64,000 nucleotides of DNA from Spirodela intermedia. Lineage: Eukaryota; Streptophyta; Magnoliopsida; Alismatales; Araceae. Location: positions 5,648,259 to 5,712,258 of the forward strand of contig LR746266.1 of the NCBI GenBank assembly GCA_902729315.2, given 5' to 3'. This document shows positions 1 through 11,329 of this stretch, piece after piece. The notes below the pieces were generated by a model that made no database searches, was not told the DNA's origin, and was given only the letters and a program-made list of their open reading frames with translations. The position numbers were made by a program, and so were the translations under genes. Each line of letters opens with the position of its first letter. The first letter of the stretch is position 1.

Positions 1-912
1 ATTATACAGTTAGTACAGTATGTTTGATAAGCGACAGGAGTTTTGAAAGGACTCATAATATAAATGTAAGTATCCTCTTTCTTTTTGGTTTTTCATGAGG
101 GCACGATACTGTCCAGTAGCAAAGATGAGTAATAAAGATTTCAAGTTCATATTGAACCAACAAAGTTAAGAAAATTTTCGTAATTCTACCTAAAACATAT
201 GGGCTGTATAACTTGGATCACTTGATTTCCCTTCACGTCAGCAATCCACATAAAAAATTTCTTAAAAAAATAGAGGGGAAAGGCGTGATTTCGGCAAAAT
301 GGTAACACAATGATGCCATGAAAGAACAAGCCGATGGGTCGATGTGCAGGAGATAAGGCTGTTAGGTGAAAAGTACCCCACCTGAATGCATTCTCTTCAA
401 CACAGATGCATTATATAATTTAAGTCAAGAAATATATTGAATCCTGAATGTCTAGCAGTCACACCCAATGGTTGTTGCATATCATGAACTTTAAATCAAT
501 TAAACACTTTTATTCATGTTAAATGTCAACTAATGTAGCAAGAACTATGATTGACGCGAGTCTCTTTCCTTTCCTACTACCAGCAGATATCATTCCACAT
601 GCAAGGGTCCCCTTCTGGCAAGCCACACAGAGCCACGGGTTGTCAAAGAGAAAGTTCGTTTTACCTTCATCGTAACCTCTTGAGTGGCATTATTTACCCA
701 AAAAACCTCGTACTGCCCACAATTAGAAAAAAAAAGACTCCTACAACCACTACGGATATAAGAGGTATCGTCGCACATTATAAATTTAGATTTTATCACT
801 GTACTAGCTATCTCAATGGAAAGAAACAATAATCACAAAACAAAGAAAAAAATAAACGGCAGTTCAAGTGTCATCAGGTAATCAAAAAACCAGAAACCCA
901 ACAGGAGCTTAC
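1..912. other. Intron of MED6 (inferred), no other gene seen
   Basis: This AT-rich stretch follows a good MED6 donor (minus strand, gtaagc at 907-912). No further MED6 exon or other protein family could be recognised in it, so it is read as intron 2. Short open frames here on both strands resemble nothing known. Confidence 0.5.
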
Positions 913-1442
913 AATACGCGCAGCAAAGACATTGCAAAGCTGCGGGGATTGGTAGATGGATCCGTCAAGGATGTAGTAGGTCAGCAATGGCGTGGTTTTC
1001 TCCGGGCCATCCCTCTTCTGCTTCCGGATCACAAACAAATGAGGTTCCATCACTTCGCTGAGCATGTACTCGTTCCCCGTCATCTTTCTATGCGCACAAA
1101 AATCAAAATCAGCATCAACAAAGAAGCGATCACCCCAACGACCATCCCCATGAAGAATTCTGCAGACACCTACGAGAGATGGGCGGTGTCCAGGGGGTGG
1201 ACGGATCGGAGGCGGAGCTGCTCATTGTTACAGGTCCAGTCGTAGAAGGGAGAGAGGGCAAAATAATCGAACACCAAGTTCCGATCTAGGGGGTAGGTGT
1301 TAAGCCACAGCTGATCCCGGAAGCATATCCCCGTCATGTCCGTCCCCGGCGCAGCGGGCATGGCCGATCCCGCGGGGTTCCCATCGAAATTAGGGTTTCC
1401 GACGCCCCCCACGTTCGGCAAGGGAAGCGACGTCGCCGCCAT
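913..1442 (-). CDS. MED6: Mediator complex subunit 6 (MED6), 5' part, truncated by left window edge
   Basis: MED6 is a head-module subunit of Mediator, which links transcription factors to RNA polymerase II in the nucleus. Two exons are visible. Exon 1 (1442-1174) starts at the ATG at 1440-1442 and encodes the MED6 signatures [20 protein letters not shown] and [20 protein letters not shown]. Exon 2 (1087-913) encodes [20 protein letters not shown] and [20 protein letters not shown]. The donor of exon 1 is gtaggt (TC|A phase) and exon 2 ends at gtaagc, giving the continuous reading HLS-KMTG. An upstream in-frame extension lacks MED6 similarity, so the 1442 start is preferred. The C-terminal coiled part and proline-rich tail were not found between 1 and 912 and should lie beyond the left edge. 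The gene is head to head with the CNNM-like gene. Identification is by strong family resemblance. Confidence 0.93.
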
Positions 1443-2070
1443 TTCTCCCCGCCGCTGGCTGTGACCCCCGGAGAAGGTACTCAAGCAGGGGAAAAAGGGG
1501 CGAGTGGGTCCCACATCTGCTAATGGGCTTGGGCCGGACGGCTAAAGTATTTATAAATCGATGGGTGGTGATTTCGAGGGAACGGTTCCCGTTCCCGCCA
1601 AGTTCGTTCTGGACACCGAAGCCGCTGGAAGCGCCACCTGTCAGCCGGAGTTTGCCCACCCCGAGCGTTGGAGCTTCTTCTTCTCCCCTCGGAAAGGACC
1701 TCGCAGGAGCAATGGCGCCGCATCTCCTCACCACCTGAGGCAGAGCTGAAAGAGCGCCCCTCCGCCTCGTTCTTCTACCTCCACCCCTCCCCCGGCTGTA
1801 CACTCGCCTTCCTGATGTCTTTGTTGGACGGCCTATGTGTCGGTCCGGAAAGCCAGCTTCTGCCGGATTTTGTTTTTTTCTAAAAGAACTAGGAGACAGA
1901 GCACAGGTTTGGTTGAGTCCATTTGGAAACTTCGACGTCCTTCCTTGCTGTTGTGATATATTTTTGTTTGGGGTGTGCCGTCGTGAAGTTGTTCGAGCGG
2001 GCCACCAGGTCGGGTGTCTGGTTGTGCAGAGGAAATCATAGTGCTAGGGTTTACTAGTGGTGATCTCTCG
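1443..2070. promoter_or_regulatory. Shared divergent promoter region, MED6 / CNNM-like gene
   Basis: The two start codons, at 1442 (minus) and 2071 (plus), are 628 bp apart and diverge, so this segment must hold both promoters and both 5' UTRs. It contains TGGGCTTGGGCC-type site II-like sequence near 1520-1535. A telobox-like AGGGTTT lies at about 2045, just before the plus-strand ATG, and another (TTAGGGTTT, 1390-1398) lies inside the start of MED6 exon 1. Promoter function is inferred from layout. Confidence 0.55.
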
Positions 2071-5000
2071 ATGGCGGTGGAGTACCACTGCTGTCAGCCG
2101 CAGTTCTTCTTCCACATAGCGATCATCGTGCTGCTTGTGGTGTTCGCGGGGATGATGTCTGGGCTGACGCTGGGGTTGATGTCTATGAGCCTGGTCGACC
2201 TCGAAGTCCTTGCCAAGTCTGGCACGCCGAACGATCGCAAGCATGCCGGTAGTTCGTTCATTCTTTCTGCTTTTTTTTATTTATTCCTGCTTGATTTAGA
2301 CTTCAACTCGATATTCTCTTATCTATTCATTTATAATCCTCATTAGTTGCTCGATATTCTATGTATAATTGCCTGTGTTGGGGATTATTTGAAGTGCACG
2401 GATTGATGCAAAGTTTAGATGATCAACCTTGTCATTATCTATTTTTCGCAGCAAAGATACTGCCCGTTGTTCAGAAGCAGCACCTGCTGCTTTGCACTCT
2501 TCTTATCTGTAATGCTGCAGCTATGGAGGTAAGCTAACAGGAATTATCATCAGTTCACCATGCGGTACGAGTCCTAGGATGTTGTCGACCTGAAAAATTT
2601 ATTCTGGTTTCAGGCACTTCCTATTTTTCTTGATACTCTGGTTACAGCATGGGGAGCTATATTGATTTCAGTGACATTATTGCTTCTATTTGGGGAGGTA
2701 GGAAGAGATATTTACTGCCTTTTGGAATAACAATCCACGTTTAGGTTTGGATATTGACTTACATTCACCATTTCTAAGTGCGATACCTTCAAATTATGTT
2801 ATGTGAACTGAGCTATGGTTTATTTTCGTCTGTTTTCGCCCTTTACCTGGCAGATTATCCCACAGGCTGTCTGTTCTCGCTACGGCCTGGCAATTGGTGC
2901 AGCTGTGGCACCTCTTGTACGTGTTCTCGTTTGGATATGCTCCCCAGTCGCATATCCGATCAGTAAGGTATTATTTTTTTTGTTGAGAACTATGTTCATA
3001 CTTTTTCAACACCTCTATCTTCTAATAAAACGATAATCAAATGCTGCTGCAATTACTAAATTCAGATGTTTATTGGTTTCCCAGTTATTAGACTGTTTGC
3101 TTGGAAACGGGCACATAGCTCTCTTTCGTAGAGCAGAGCTGAAAACACTTGTTACCTTGCACGGGAATGAGGTATTTGTCTCTCAATCTATGAAACGTAC
3201 ACAATATGACAAACCAATCAATGTGAAATCAGCTTGCACGGTAGACGTGTTTTTTAAGAAGTTTAAGTTTACCAAAAAAAATTCTGTCACCTGCTATCTG
3301 AGACCGTCTGACTCTAGTTGTTGCAAAACTCTTGTTCTTGGTTGCTCGGTAAAACCTACATAGTGATGACTGTAAACAGGCAGGGAAGGGTGGGGAGCTG
3401 ACGCATGATGAAACAACTATCATTGCTGGAGCACTTGAGCTTTCCGATAAAAAAGCTAGCGATGCCATGACCTCTATATCAGAGACTTTTTCAATTGACA
3501 TTAATGCAAAATTCAACAGGTACAATTCTTCGTCTCTCATTAAAAACAATGTTTACTTTGGTTCCACGTTCATATTTATTAATTCTGTGTTCGTGGGTTT
3601 GACGCAGCTTATTTGTTTTCCAGAGAATTAATGCAGATGATTTTGGATAAAGGTCACAGTAGGGTTCCAGTGTACTATGGCAAACCAACAAATATAGTTG
3701 GACTGATTTTGGTACACGTTTGTCTCACTTGAGTCTCGAGCTTTTCACTTTCATCTTCTTGAACACCATGTTTTTCACTCTGTGGAATCTATGTTTCGAA
3801 ATTTCAGGTAAAGAATTTATTATACATTCACCCAACAGATGAGGTGCCAGTTATGAATGTTACAATCCGCAAAATACCACGGTATGGTGGAAGAAGAATT
3901 ATTTACTTTGAAAATTTCTACTGTATGAAAATATGGGCTACGTGTACCAGAGAAATTTTCTCGTTCTGAACCTGAACTTTGAAATAGATGTTGAAGATTT
4001 ACTTTGCGTGCTTATTCATAATTGGTCGAGGGAAATGTCAATGCTCTGTGAAAATGATGTTGTCATACTTTGGAGCGTATGGCATCATGGTAATTATGTA
4101 CCATACTGTCCATTAAAATTGTGACAAAGTCTGCACTGCTGTCTCAGTCAGCTAAGGTCGTGCATCTTCTCCACTGGCCCATGCTTGATATCTATGTTCA
4201 ACTCCTGATGTTTGTATCTTAAAACAGTGAACTAGGAGAAAACTATCGTTAATAGGAAATTATACTGTTCTTGGCATTTTTAATTATTTTATTGATTCTA
4301 GAACTACCCAGATATTTTCGCAACTCTTATCCATCGGTTTTCATTGTTTTACATTTCAAAAATTACAGAGAAATTTCTCTTGATCCACCTGACAGGAAAA
4401 TGTGAAATTTTGTCTCTGAGTGGGGATGAGAATGGATTAGCTCCACTCTCTGTCTCTCTCTTTCAAATAAGATGATATGGGCCAGTTGACCATATGGTTG
4501 GCTGAAGATACATGTGAATCGGCATACCTCTCCTCTTATGTCTAATTTATTAAAATCCATCTATGGCTTTCCAACATGTTCCCCCTAATGTTGAGAGCAC
4601 TTGGACACATCATGTTCCCCCAGCTATTGTCTGTGTTCGACCGATCAGTACTGAGGAAATGAAGTAAAACTTCATTGTCATAGGTGCGGATAGATTTAAA
4701 CATTCCTCAAATTATAGCCCAGTTTTTGGTGAGATATATAATTCCCAGCTCAAAACTTCAATTCAAGGACGAGGAATATGATCATTTTTCTGTGCCGTGA
4801 TGAACTTGTAAACTGCATTGTGTTTTCTAAATGATCTGTTTATACTTCGTCACGTTTAGGGTCACTGAAGACAGGCCTCTGTACGACATTCTGAATGAGT
4901 TCCAAAAAGGCCACAGCCACATGGCAGTAGTCGTAAAGCAGATTCATCCAACGGAGCAGCCGGGCATGCATGCTGATGGCGGTAAGAATGAGGAAAAGAG

Positions 5001-5458
5001 TCGAACCTTTAAAATCCGACTTGATGTTATCTGACACAGTCGACGAGTTCTCTGAAACAGATGTCAAACTGGAAATTGACGGCCACAGACCAAATGAGCT
5101 AAGCGTGAAGAGCTACAGGCCAATAAACAAACGGAAGAGCTTGCCCGGAGGTTCCCAGAGCTCCAACAGGGGTTCTACCAGAGGTAGTAGTTGGCGGTCG
5201 AGAGATGCATTCTCTGACATTCTGAAGGTCAACGAGGCCCCTCTTCCCAGTCTGAACGAAGATGAGGAAGCCGTCGGCATAATAACAATGGAGGACGTCA
5301 TCGAAGAGCTGCTGCAGGTAACGTGGGAGGCCTTCTCTTCCAATCGTCAGCCATATTTTACTGTTCCCCCGGAGCCCTGCATGACATCTCGTCTGTACCG
5401 TCAGGAGGAGATTTACGACGAGACAGACTATCAGGACACAGACTTTGCTTGTCAGTGA
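2071..5458 (+). CDS. DUF21 and CBS domain-containing membrane protein (CNNM/CorC-like)
   Basis: This is a plant member of the CNNM/CorC family (like Arabidopsis At4g14240), membrane proteins linked to divalent cation transport; the plant substrate is not established. I assign 11 exons: 2071-2248, 2452-2528, 2614-2697, 2854-2967, 3085-3171, 3380-3519, 3624-3711, 3808-3881, 4860-4981, 5040-5317 and 5405-5458, giving 431 aa with all phases consistent. The N-terminal half is the DUF21 domain with about four hydrophobic segments ([20 protein letters not shown], then [20 protein letters not shown]). Next comes the conserved [18 protein letters not shown] block. Two CBS motifs follow, marked by [11 protein letters not shown] with [20 protein letters not shown], and by [17 protein letters not shown] near the C-terminus. 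The tail is [13 protein letters not shown]. The intron at 3882-4859 is long and the one at 4982-5039 is only 58 nt. The gene converges on the PPR gene, whose stop lies 150 bp downstream. Confidence 0.93.
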
Positions 5459-5608
5459 TGGTCTTTTCTGTAAATTGAAAAGCCCGAACTGCCTGTACTA
5501 AGATTCCATGTGGCCATTGAAAGTTGTGATCCCCGCGAGAGCGGAAGATTGATAGATAATAAGAAGGTGCTTTGATTTGGTCACGGTGGCTTTGGGGTTG
5601 GAGACAAA

Positions 5609-7474
5609 CTATGGAGGAGGAGAAAGAGGTGCACCCGCAGGGGAGCCCCAGCGACGCCTGCGTGCTCTCCTCTTCCTCCCGTCTACCTTCGCCTTGGCCT
5701 TCTCCTTCAGGTCCCTGACCCCCCTCCTCTTGTACATCTTGAAGGTTATGCTCCTCTCGGCTGCCATCTTCCTCACCTTCTCTGTTATCTCCGCAGCGAT
5801 CTGCCGGTTGTAGAGCTTCTGCAGGCCCCTCATGAGCTTGGCGAACGTGTCGGCCTGCGGCATGAGCCCCGCGTCCATCATCTCCAGGCACTGCGCGCAG
5901 GCCTCCTTGACGTGCCCCCGGCTGAACAGCGCGTGGATCCAGATCGTCCACGCGCCGACGTTCAGCTCGCAGCCCCCGCCCGCCATGCATCCCCACAGCT
6001 CCATCGCCAGGTCGAGCTTCTCGGCCCTCAGCAGGGTGTTGAAGATCTCTTTCAGGGTCCCGTACGGCGGCGCCGCCAGCAGGCCCCTCGCCACCATCTC
6101 CTTGAAGTAGGCGCAGGCCTCGACCAGAGAACCTTGTTCGAGGAAGCCGTGCACCATGGCGACGAAGGCGTCGAGCCCGGGGCTCGGCCCTGCGGTCTCC
6201 ATCTCTCGCCAGAGAGCGGCGGCCCGGTTCAGGTCCCCCAGCTTGCAGGCCAGCCGGATCAGCAGCGTGTAGATGTGGAGGTCGGGGGGACACCCGACCT
6301 TGCTCATCTCTCCGACGAGCCCCAGGCACTCCTCCAGCTGCTCCTTCTTCTCGTGCGCCGCCAGGATGTGGAGGTAGGCGGCCTGGTTCCCCGCGCAGCC
6401 CCGCTGGATCATTGCGCCGAGCAGCTCGTAGCCCCTAGAGATGTCTCCCCGCTTGCAGAACCCGCCGATCAGCGTAGTGTAGGTCACTGCGTCCGGAGGG
6501 CAACGGTGCTGCTGCATCTCGGCGAAGAGGCGCATGGCCTCGTCGGTCCTCTCGAGGGAGCAGAGCGCCTGGATCAACGTGGTGTAGGAGACGGCGTTGG
6601 GGTTGCACCCTTTCTTCTTCATCTCGCGCAGGAGCTCGTACCCGTCCTCCATCTTGCCGGCGGCGGCGTACCCGCCGAGCAGGTTGTTGTAGACGACAAT
6701 GTCTGGCTCCAGGCCGGCCGCTCGCATCTGGACGAGGACGTGCTTGGCCTCGGCCAGCTTCCCGGCCCGGCACCAGCCGTAGAGCAGGGAGGTGAAGTGC
6801 TTCAGCGTCGGCGGGAATCGCTCTCGCATGTCCTCGAACAGCGACGCCGCTTCCTTCACACTCTCGTTCTTGCACAGGGCGTCCAGGAGGCAGCCAAAGG
6901 CGTGCTCGTCTGGTTCGCAGCCGTACTTGGGCATTTCGTCGAGCACCTCGATGGCCTTCCCAACCATCCGCGCCGAGGCGAACCGCCGCATCATGGTGAT
7001 GAAGATCTCCGGGGTGATGAACTCTGGATTCTCCCGCCTCATCTCCTCGACGAGAGCCCAGGCGGCGCCGAACTGCCGCATTTTCCCGAGCATCCTCACG
7101 ATGGACCTGTAAGCGTCGGCGGTGACCGGCTGGCCGGGCTGCCGAGAGGCCCACGCGAAGAAGCGGAAACCGAGGGCGCCGGCGTCGCCGCAGCGGCGGA
7201 CGACGCGCTCGACGAGGCCCGGGCGGAGGCGGACGCCGGACTCTTGGAGGGCGAGCTCGAGCTTCGGCGGCCGGGAATGGAACTTGCGTAGTATCCGGTA
7301 GATTCTCTCCACTTCCGACGCGTAGTCGTCGGTTACCTTGTTCCTCCCCGAGCTGCCGCCGGAGAAATCCCCCGCTGATGGGTAGGAAGCGAAGGCACAG
7401 ACGGCCTCGCCACGGAAGCCGACCGCGCCCTCGTTCCTGCGCGAGGGGAGGAACCGGCGCCCCGCGGCCCTCAT
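5609..7474 (-). CDS. P-class pentatricopeptide repeat protein (At3g49730/At5g65820-like)
   Basis: This is an intronless 621-aa PPR protein. PPR proteins bind single-stranded RNA in mitochondria or plastids; this clade has no well-defined RNA target. The first in-frame ATG is at 7472-7474; the upstream frame opens only at GTG. The N-terminus (MRAAGRRFLPSRRNEG) is Arg-rich and acid-poor, like a mitochondrial targeting peptide. A pre-repeat block (RIYRILRKFHSRPPKLELAL) is followed by roughly 11 tandem 35-aa P-type repeats with the helix pattern VVYNNLLGGYAAAGKMEDGY / VTYTTLIGGFCKRGDISRGY. The C-terminus is basic (KMYKRRGVRDLKEKAKAKVD), a signature shared with the Arabidopsis proteins named. A GC-rich shadow frame runs antisense. 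The gene is convergent with the CNNM-like gene and lies 570 bp downstream of the MUSTANG stop. Confidence 0.94.
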   Translation of the reverse strand: MRAAGRRFLPSRRNEGAVGFRGEAVCAFASYPSAGDFSGGSSGRNKVTDDYASEVERIYRILRKFHSRPPKLELALQESGVRLRPGLVERVVRRCGDAGALGFRFFAWASRQPGQPVTADAYRSIVRMLGKMRQFGAAWALVEEMRRENPEFITPEIFITMMRRFASARMVGKAIEVLDEMPKYGCEPDEHAFGCLLDALCKNESVKEAASLFEDMRERFPPTLKHFTSLLYGWCRAGKLAEAKHVLVQMRAAGLEPDIVVYNNLLGGYAAAGKMEDGYELLREMKKKGCNPNAVSYTTLIQALCSLERTDEAMRLFAEMQQHRCPPDAVTYTTLIGGFCKRGDISRGYELLGAMIQRGCAGNQAAYLHILAAHEKKEQLEECLGLVGEMSKVGCPPDLHIYTLLIRLACKLGDLNRAAALWREMETAGPSPGLDAFVAMVHGFLEQGSLVEACAYFKEMVARGLLAAPPYGTLKEIFNTLLRAEKLDLAMELWGCMAGGGCELNVGAWTIWIHALFSRGHVKEACAQCLEMMDAGLMPQADTFAKLMRGLQKLYNRQIAAEITEKVRKMAAERSITFKMYKRRGVRDLKEKAKAKVDGRKRRARRRRWGSPAGAPLSPPP

Positions 7475-8046
7475 CGTCTGCTTATTGGCAGAGCGTTCGT
7501 CTCCGGCTTGGCCTGTAGGAGGCACTGAAACCTCAATGAAGAAAATCCTTGTCGCGATTTTGCGTATACTTGACTACCAGTGTGTTCATCTCTCCGTCGA
7601 GTGAGATTATCGGCACAAAGCCATTGGAGAAGATAGCCGAATTTCTTCCTGAATTGCCTATCCTCCTCAATCGCTGCTACTTCTCGATGAAGTTCTGGAC
7701 CATACATACGAACACCATGAAGAAAACAAGCTCAGCTTCCCTGCAGATCTTTCTACAGGGGGGCTCGATCGATTCCTACTCCCATCCACCAATCTTCCTT
7801 AAGATGTGGAGTGAATGAAGGCGACAGAACATGAAGAAAGGGAAATCCTCTAGACCCCGGTCCCCTCGTAATTCATTGTAGTCATGGAGTTATGGCCATC
7901 GGTACAGCTGCACAGACTTCCGTTCAAGATTGTGGAGCAAACTACCGTGTGATTAATCATATACATCTAATGTACACCAAGAAGCTCGCTCTATCCAGAA
8001 ATCTCGAATTCTATCCTGCTAAACAGTCCAAAGCCTGCGCGGAGAT

Positions 8047-9828
8047 CTATAATTCAATGCTCTGGATGAGCTCGGCTTTGCATGTTCTCTTGTAGTGCCC
8101 TGTCTGATTGCAGCGGCTGCAATGCACAATGTGCTTCTCCCGCGGGAGCTCCTCTGTGCACAAGCGCTTCTTCTCCGGTCGCCCCGGCGGGCGGCGGAAC
8201 GTTGGCGGCCGCACAGTTCCGCTGCTGCCGTCGGGCAAGCCCTCCCCGGCCTTGCTCCATTGACTTTTGTTGGGAAGGGGGTTGATCGGCCGAGAATATG
8301 CCTCCTGGTACTTAGCGACCTTGAAAAATTCGGTCGCATACCCGTGAATGTCCTTCCTGAACGAGAGGATGGCGGCGGCGGCATGGGAGCATGGAATCCC
8401 ATGCAGCTGCCAATCGCGGCACGAGCAGCAACGGGTGCCGATGTTCACAATATTTGAACGGTCGGCCGACAGGACCTCGAATTCCACCTCATCGGAGCGA
8501 AGCACTCGGTAGGCATCTGCAAGCTGGACTGCCTCTGTCATGCGCTTCTCTGCAGATGGGACGAGTATGGACGATCCCCATGCCGCTGCTTTCTCACTGC
8601 GTTCTTTAAACTCCGCCATCAGCTTGCTGTGGATCCGATCCATGACCTGGATTATGGGGAGCTCCCGGGCGTCGAGGATCCACTGGCTTAACTCTTCAAC
8701 ATTCGATGCAAGATGGCCATACCGAGGGCCTTCAATGTAGGGCACCGCCCACCGGCAGGCCGGAACCTTTTGAATCCATCTCGCTGCATCAGCAGACACT
8801 TCCTCGATCTCCGCCATCCTTTCTCTGAAAGCTATTGTGGTGATTGAAGAGCCTGCCTTCCACAAAAGATGGACTAACCTTGAGTTCTTAAACTCTCTGC
8901 CCATACTCTCGGTCAAATATCGCAGGCACACCCCATGGTTCGCGGCAGGGAAGTTCCTCTTCACAGCATCGTCGATGCCTCTCCGCCCATCAGAGAGGAT
9001 CGTGAGCTGAGGTGGGGCTACTCCGCCCATCACCAGCAGCTTCTGGAACTCCGACAAGAACCACATCCAGCTGTCATCGGTCTCCACATCCACGATACCA
9101 TAGGCAACCGGAAACAAACCCCCATCAGCATCAAATGATGTGATAGAAAGCAGGGAGCCGAGGTACTTGCTCTTCAGCTCCAGGGCACCGAGGCAGAGGA
9201 CCGGCGCACAACCATGGATGAAGCCATGGATCAAAGCATTGAAGGAAACAATAACCCGATGAAATCGGCGATCTGCCCCAGTGGTGAAGACCTGCGCGAC
9301 ACTCCCCGGATTGCTCCCCTTAATCTGCTCGCAGTAGGAAGGGAGAAGGCAGTAACCCTCCTCAGAAGACCCATATATGGAGGCGAGCCCCCGTTCCTTC
9401 GCCCGCCAAGCCTGCTTGTAGGGTATTGTTATCCCATACTGCTTCTGAATGTCTTCCAGTATATCCTTAGGCTTGTAGTTCATATTGTCCCGCAGTCTCT
9501 CCTCGATGATGGCTACAATCCAGTCAACTGATGCCTGGTGATGCCCGAGCTGGGCGTTCTTGCCGCAGGTGTGGGTTCCCTCGAGGCTCCTTATTTTGAA
9601 AGTTGGCACATTGGGTAGCTTCACGGCGCGGATGCGCCAGGGGCAGCCCTCCTTGGCACACTTGGCAAAGTAGCGGATGAGATCGCTCTTCACAATCCTC
9701 AGCTCAAAGTGCTGTGCGATGGCGGCCTCTTTTATAATCCTCCGAAACGTCTTCACGTCTGGGAATTCTTGACCGACGGCAAAACTGTAGTTCTCCATTG
9801 GCGTCGATGGCACAAAGCCCTCCTCCAT
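8047..9828 (-). CDS. MUG: MUSTANG-type domesticated MULE transposase
   Basis: This is an intronless protein of 593 aa; ATG at 9826-9828 is the first in-frame start. MUSTANG genes are Mutator-like transposases turned into host genes; Arabidopsis mutants affect growth, flowering and reproduction. Domain order: an N-terminal MuDR/WRKY-GCM1-type zinc module (CAKEGCPW, then HTC, about residues 55-90); the MULE transposase domain (about 200-330; SKYLGSLLSITSFDADGGLF, WMWFL, ILSDGRRGI); a SWIM zinc finger (CSCRDWQLHGIPCSH, about 475-490); an AT-hook-like PPGRPEKKR; and a C-terminal CCHC knuckle (CSRCNQTGHYKRTC). The short N-terminus lacks a PB1 domain, which fits the MUG-A subgroup. No terminal inverted repeats were seen, as expected for a domesticated gene. 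The usual first acidic residue of the catalytic triad is missing (see findings). Confidence 0.92.
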   Translation of the reverse strand: MEEGFVPSTPMENYSFAVGQEFPDVKTFRRIIKEAAIAQHFELRIVKSDLIRYFAKCAKEGCPWRIRAVKLPNVPTFKIRSLEGTHTCGKNAQLGHHQASVDWIVAIIEERLRDNMNYKPKDILEDIQKQYGITIPYKQAWRAKERGLASIYGSSEEGYCLLPSYCEQIKGSNPGSVAQVFTTGADRRFHRVIVSFNALIHGFIHGCAPVLCLGALELKSKYLGSLLSITSFDADGGLFPVAYGIVDVETDDSWMWFLSEFQKLLVMGGVAPPQLTILSDGRRGIDDAVKRNFPAANHGVCLRYLTESMGREFKNSRLVHLLWKAGSSITTIAFRERMAEIEEVSADAARWIQKVPACRWAVPYIEGPRYGHLASNVEELSQWILDARELPIIQVMDRIHSKLMAEFKERSEKAAAWGSSILVPSAEKRMTEAVQLADAYRVLRSDEVEFEVLSADRSNIVNIGTRCCSCRDWQLHGIPCSHAAAAILSFRKDIHGYATEFFKVAKYQEAYSRPINPLPNKSQWSKAGEGLPDGSSGTVRPPTFRRPPGRPEKKRLCTEELPREKHIVHCSRCNQTGHYKRTCKAELIQSIEL

Positions 9829-11329
9829 CAAAGGACGTTACTACCCAGTGAAAGGGAGAAGCCTAGGTATACAGAATTTTCCTTCTATGAGGATTCGAAT
9901 TCAGCCGAGAACTGCAGCCAGGGCAATCGAATTCAGCTTCCCCCTGGACTCTCTGATGAAAAGCAGCAGCGTTCTGAATCAAACATGGAAATAAATTATA
10001 AAAAAAAGGCCCAAGCCGAATTAATTCCTATGTTGACTTTTTCTGTAATTTTTGTGAAAATATTTCTATGCCTTGGCACCAAAATCCTAGGAATTCTTGC
10101 CTTGATGATGTGCAGCAGCGCTCTCAATGAGACATGGAAAGAAAAGACAGAAAGAACAGAGCAGCTATAATAAAACTATATTCATTATAAAAAAATTAAT
10201 GAGAAATTCCACGAAATCTGGAATATCAGAAAAGGTATTGACAGAAGAAAAAAAATTCTACTATGTATATTTTTTTGAAATATTTTCAAGCTTTAGTAAC
10301 AAAGCCCTTGATGTTCTCCAGCCCTCACACTCACCAAAGATTTAACATACTTCCCCAAACGGAGCCTCCTATGGCAGCAATTGGGCATGCACCATCTAAC
10401 TTGTAGCGCATACACAGTTTCAATACCAGGAAAATTATGACGTTTAGGAACAGTTTAAGCTTCCATATGTCCCCTACCCTAGAAATTGCTGAGCACTGAA
10501 GAAACCTCCAAGACAAGATCCAGAAAGATTGCCAACAAGGTCATCAGTAACCTACAACGAAGAAATCACGACAAACAGAGCTGAGTGCCCCTTTTATGAG
10601 GACAAACACAATTTATCAGTGAAAAGCATCTCGAGAAATGAACGGACGGACTTCTGCGAGAGCGTTTCACATAAAATTGCTCGACTGTGAGCTGATTCCC
10701 TTTCACATCTCCACAAGCGACGTATTTATAAAACTAGAAACTAATCGCCATCATGATACACCAAAGAGGTAACGGGCCCGGGGATCAATGGTCAATCAAA
10801 GTTTTTAAGAACTAGGGTTTTGGACGCCCGGACATTGGTGACGATGACTAGACTCTAGCATCAGAAATTACGTTCATCCCGAAGGAGGTAACAGGCCAGG
10901 TCCAGAGAAGATGCATGCATGGAAAAGAAGATAAAGAGCAACCGCACCTCATCGTCCCATGTCCCCCCAGCCAAAGCCCTCGTAAGGTTCTGTGCAGAAG
11001 TAAGGTCGCAAGATACGAACTTCCAGATGCCAGTTGAGAGATCGGCGCCCTGAAAGACGAGGTAGATGGTTCTTCGAGAAGGGCATTCGGGATCACAGCC
11101 GAGGAAAGGGACGGAGAAGAAAAACTAGCTCGGGTATTCCTCTGAAAGACGGGGGTTGATTAGGCCATCAAACGCCGGTGGGTGGTGAGGTAGATTTGGA
11201 ACCAAATCAAGGGTATTATAGTCAATTAGTTATCTCCAAAACCGCTCTACATAGAAGTGGGATCCTCCGAGGAGGCGAGGATACTGACCAAGTTACGGAC
11301 AAGTACGGTGAGCTTATCCGCCCAATTTG
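9829..11329. promoter_or_regulatory. Divergent intergenic region, MUSTANG / E-class PPR
   Basis: These 1.5 kb lie between two divergent start codons. The part at 9,840-10,350 is AT-rich and could hold a 5' UTR intron of the MUSTANG gene; the part at 10,650-11,320 has an AGGGTTTTGG telobox-like element near 10,812. No coding family was recognised. Short frames on both strands do not resemble proteins. Confidence 0.4.

Noticed and set aside
4860-5458. Frameshift mutation in the CNNM-like gene
   Set aside because: A perfect GTAAGA...ACAG intron of 58 nt restores the frame and the conserved text, so no mutation is needed.
5358-6329. 323-codon minus-strand open frame overlapping the CNNM-like 3' end and the PPR gene
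   Set aside because: It is an out-of-frame shadow of the PPR gene with low-complexity Arg/Gly/Glu text.
5912-7291. 459-codon plus-strand open frame
   Set aside because: It is the antisense shadow of the GC-rich PPR coding region; its composition is a reflection of PPR codons and it shows no domain.
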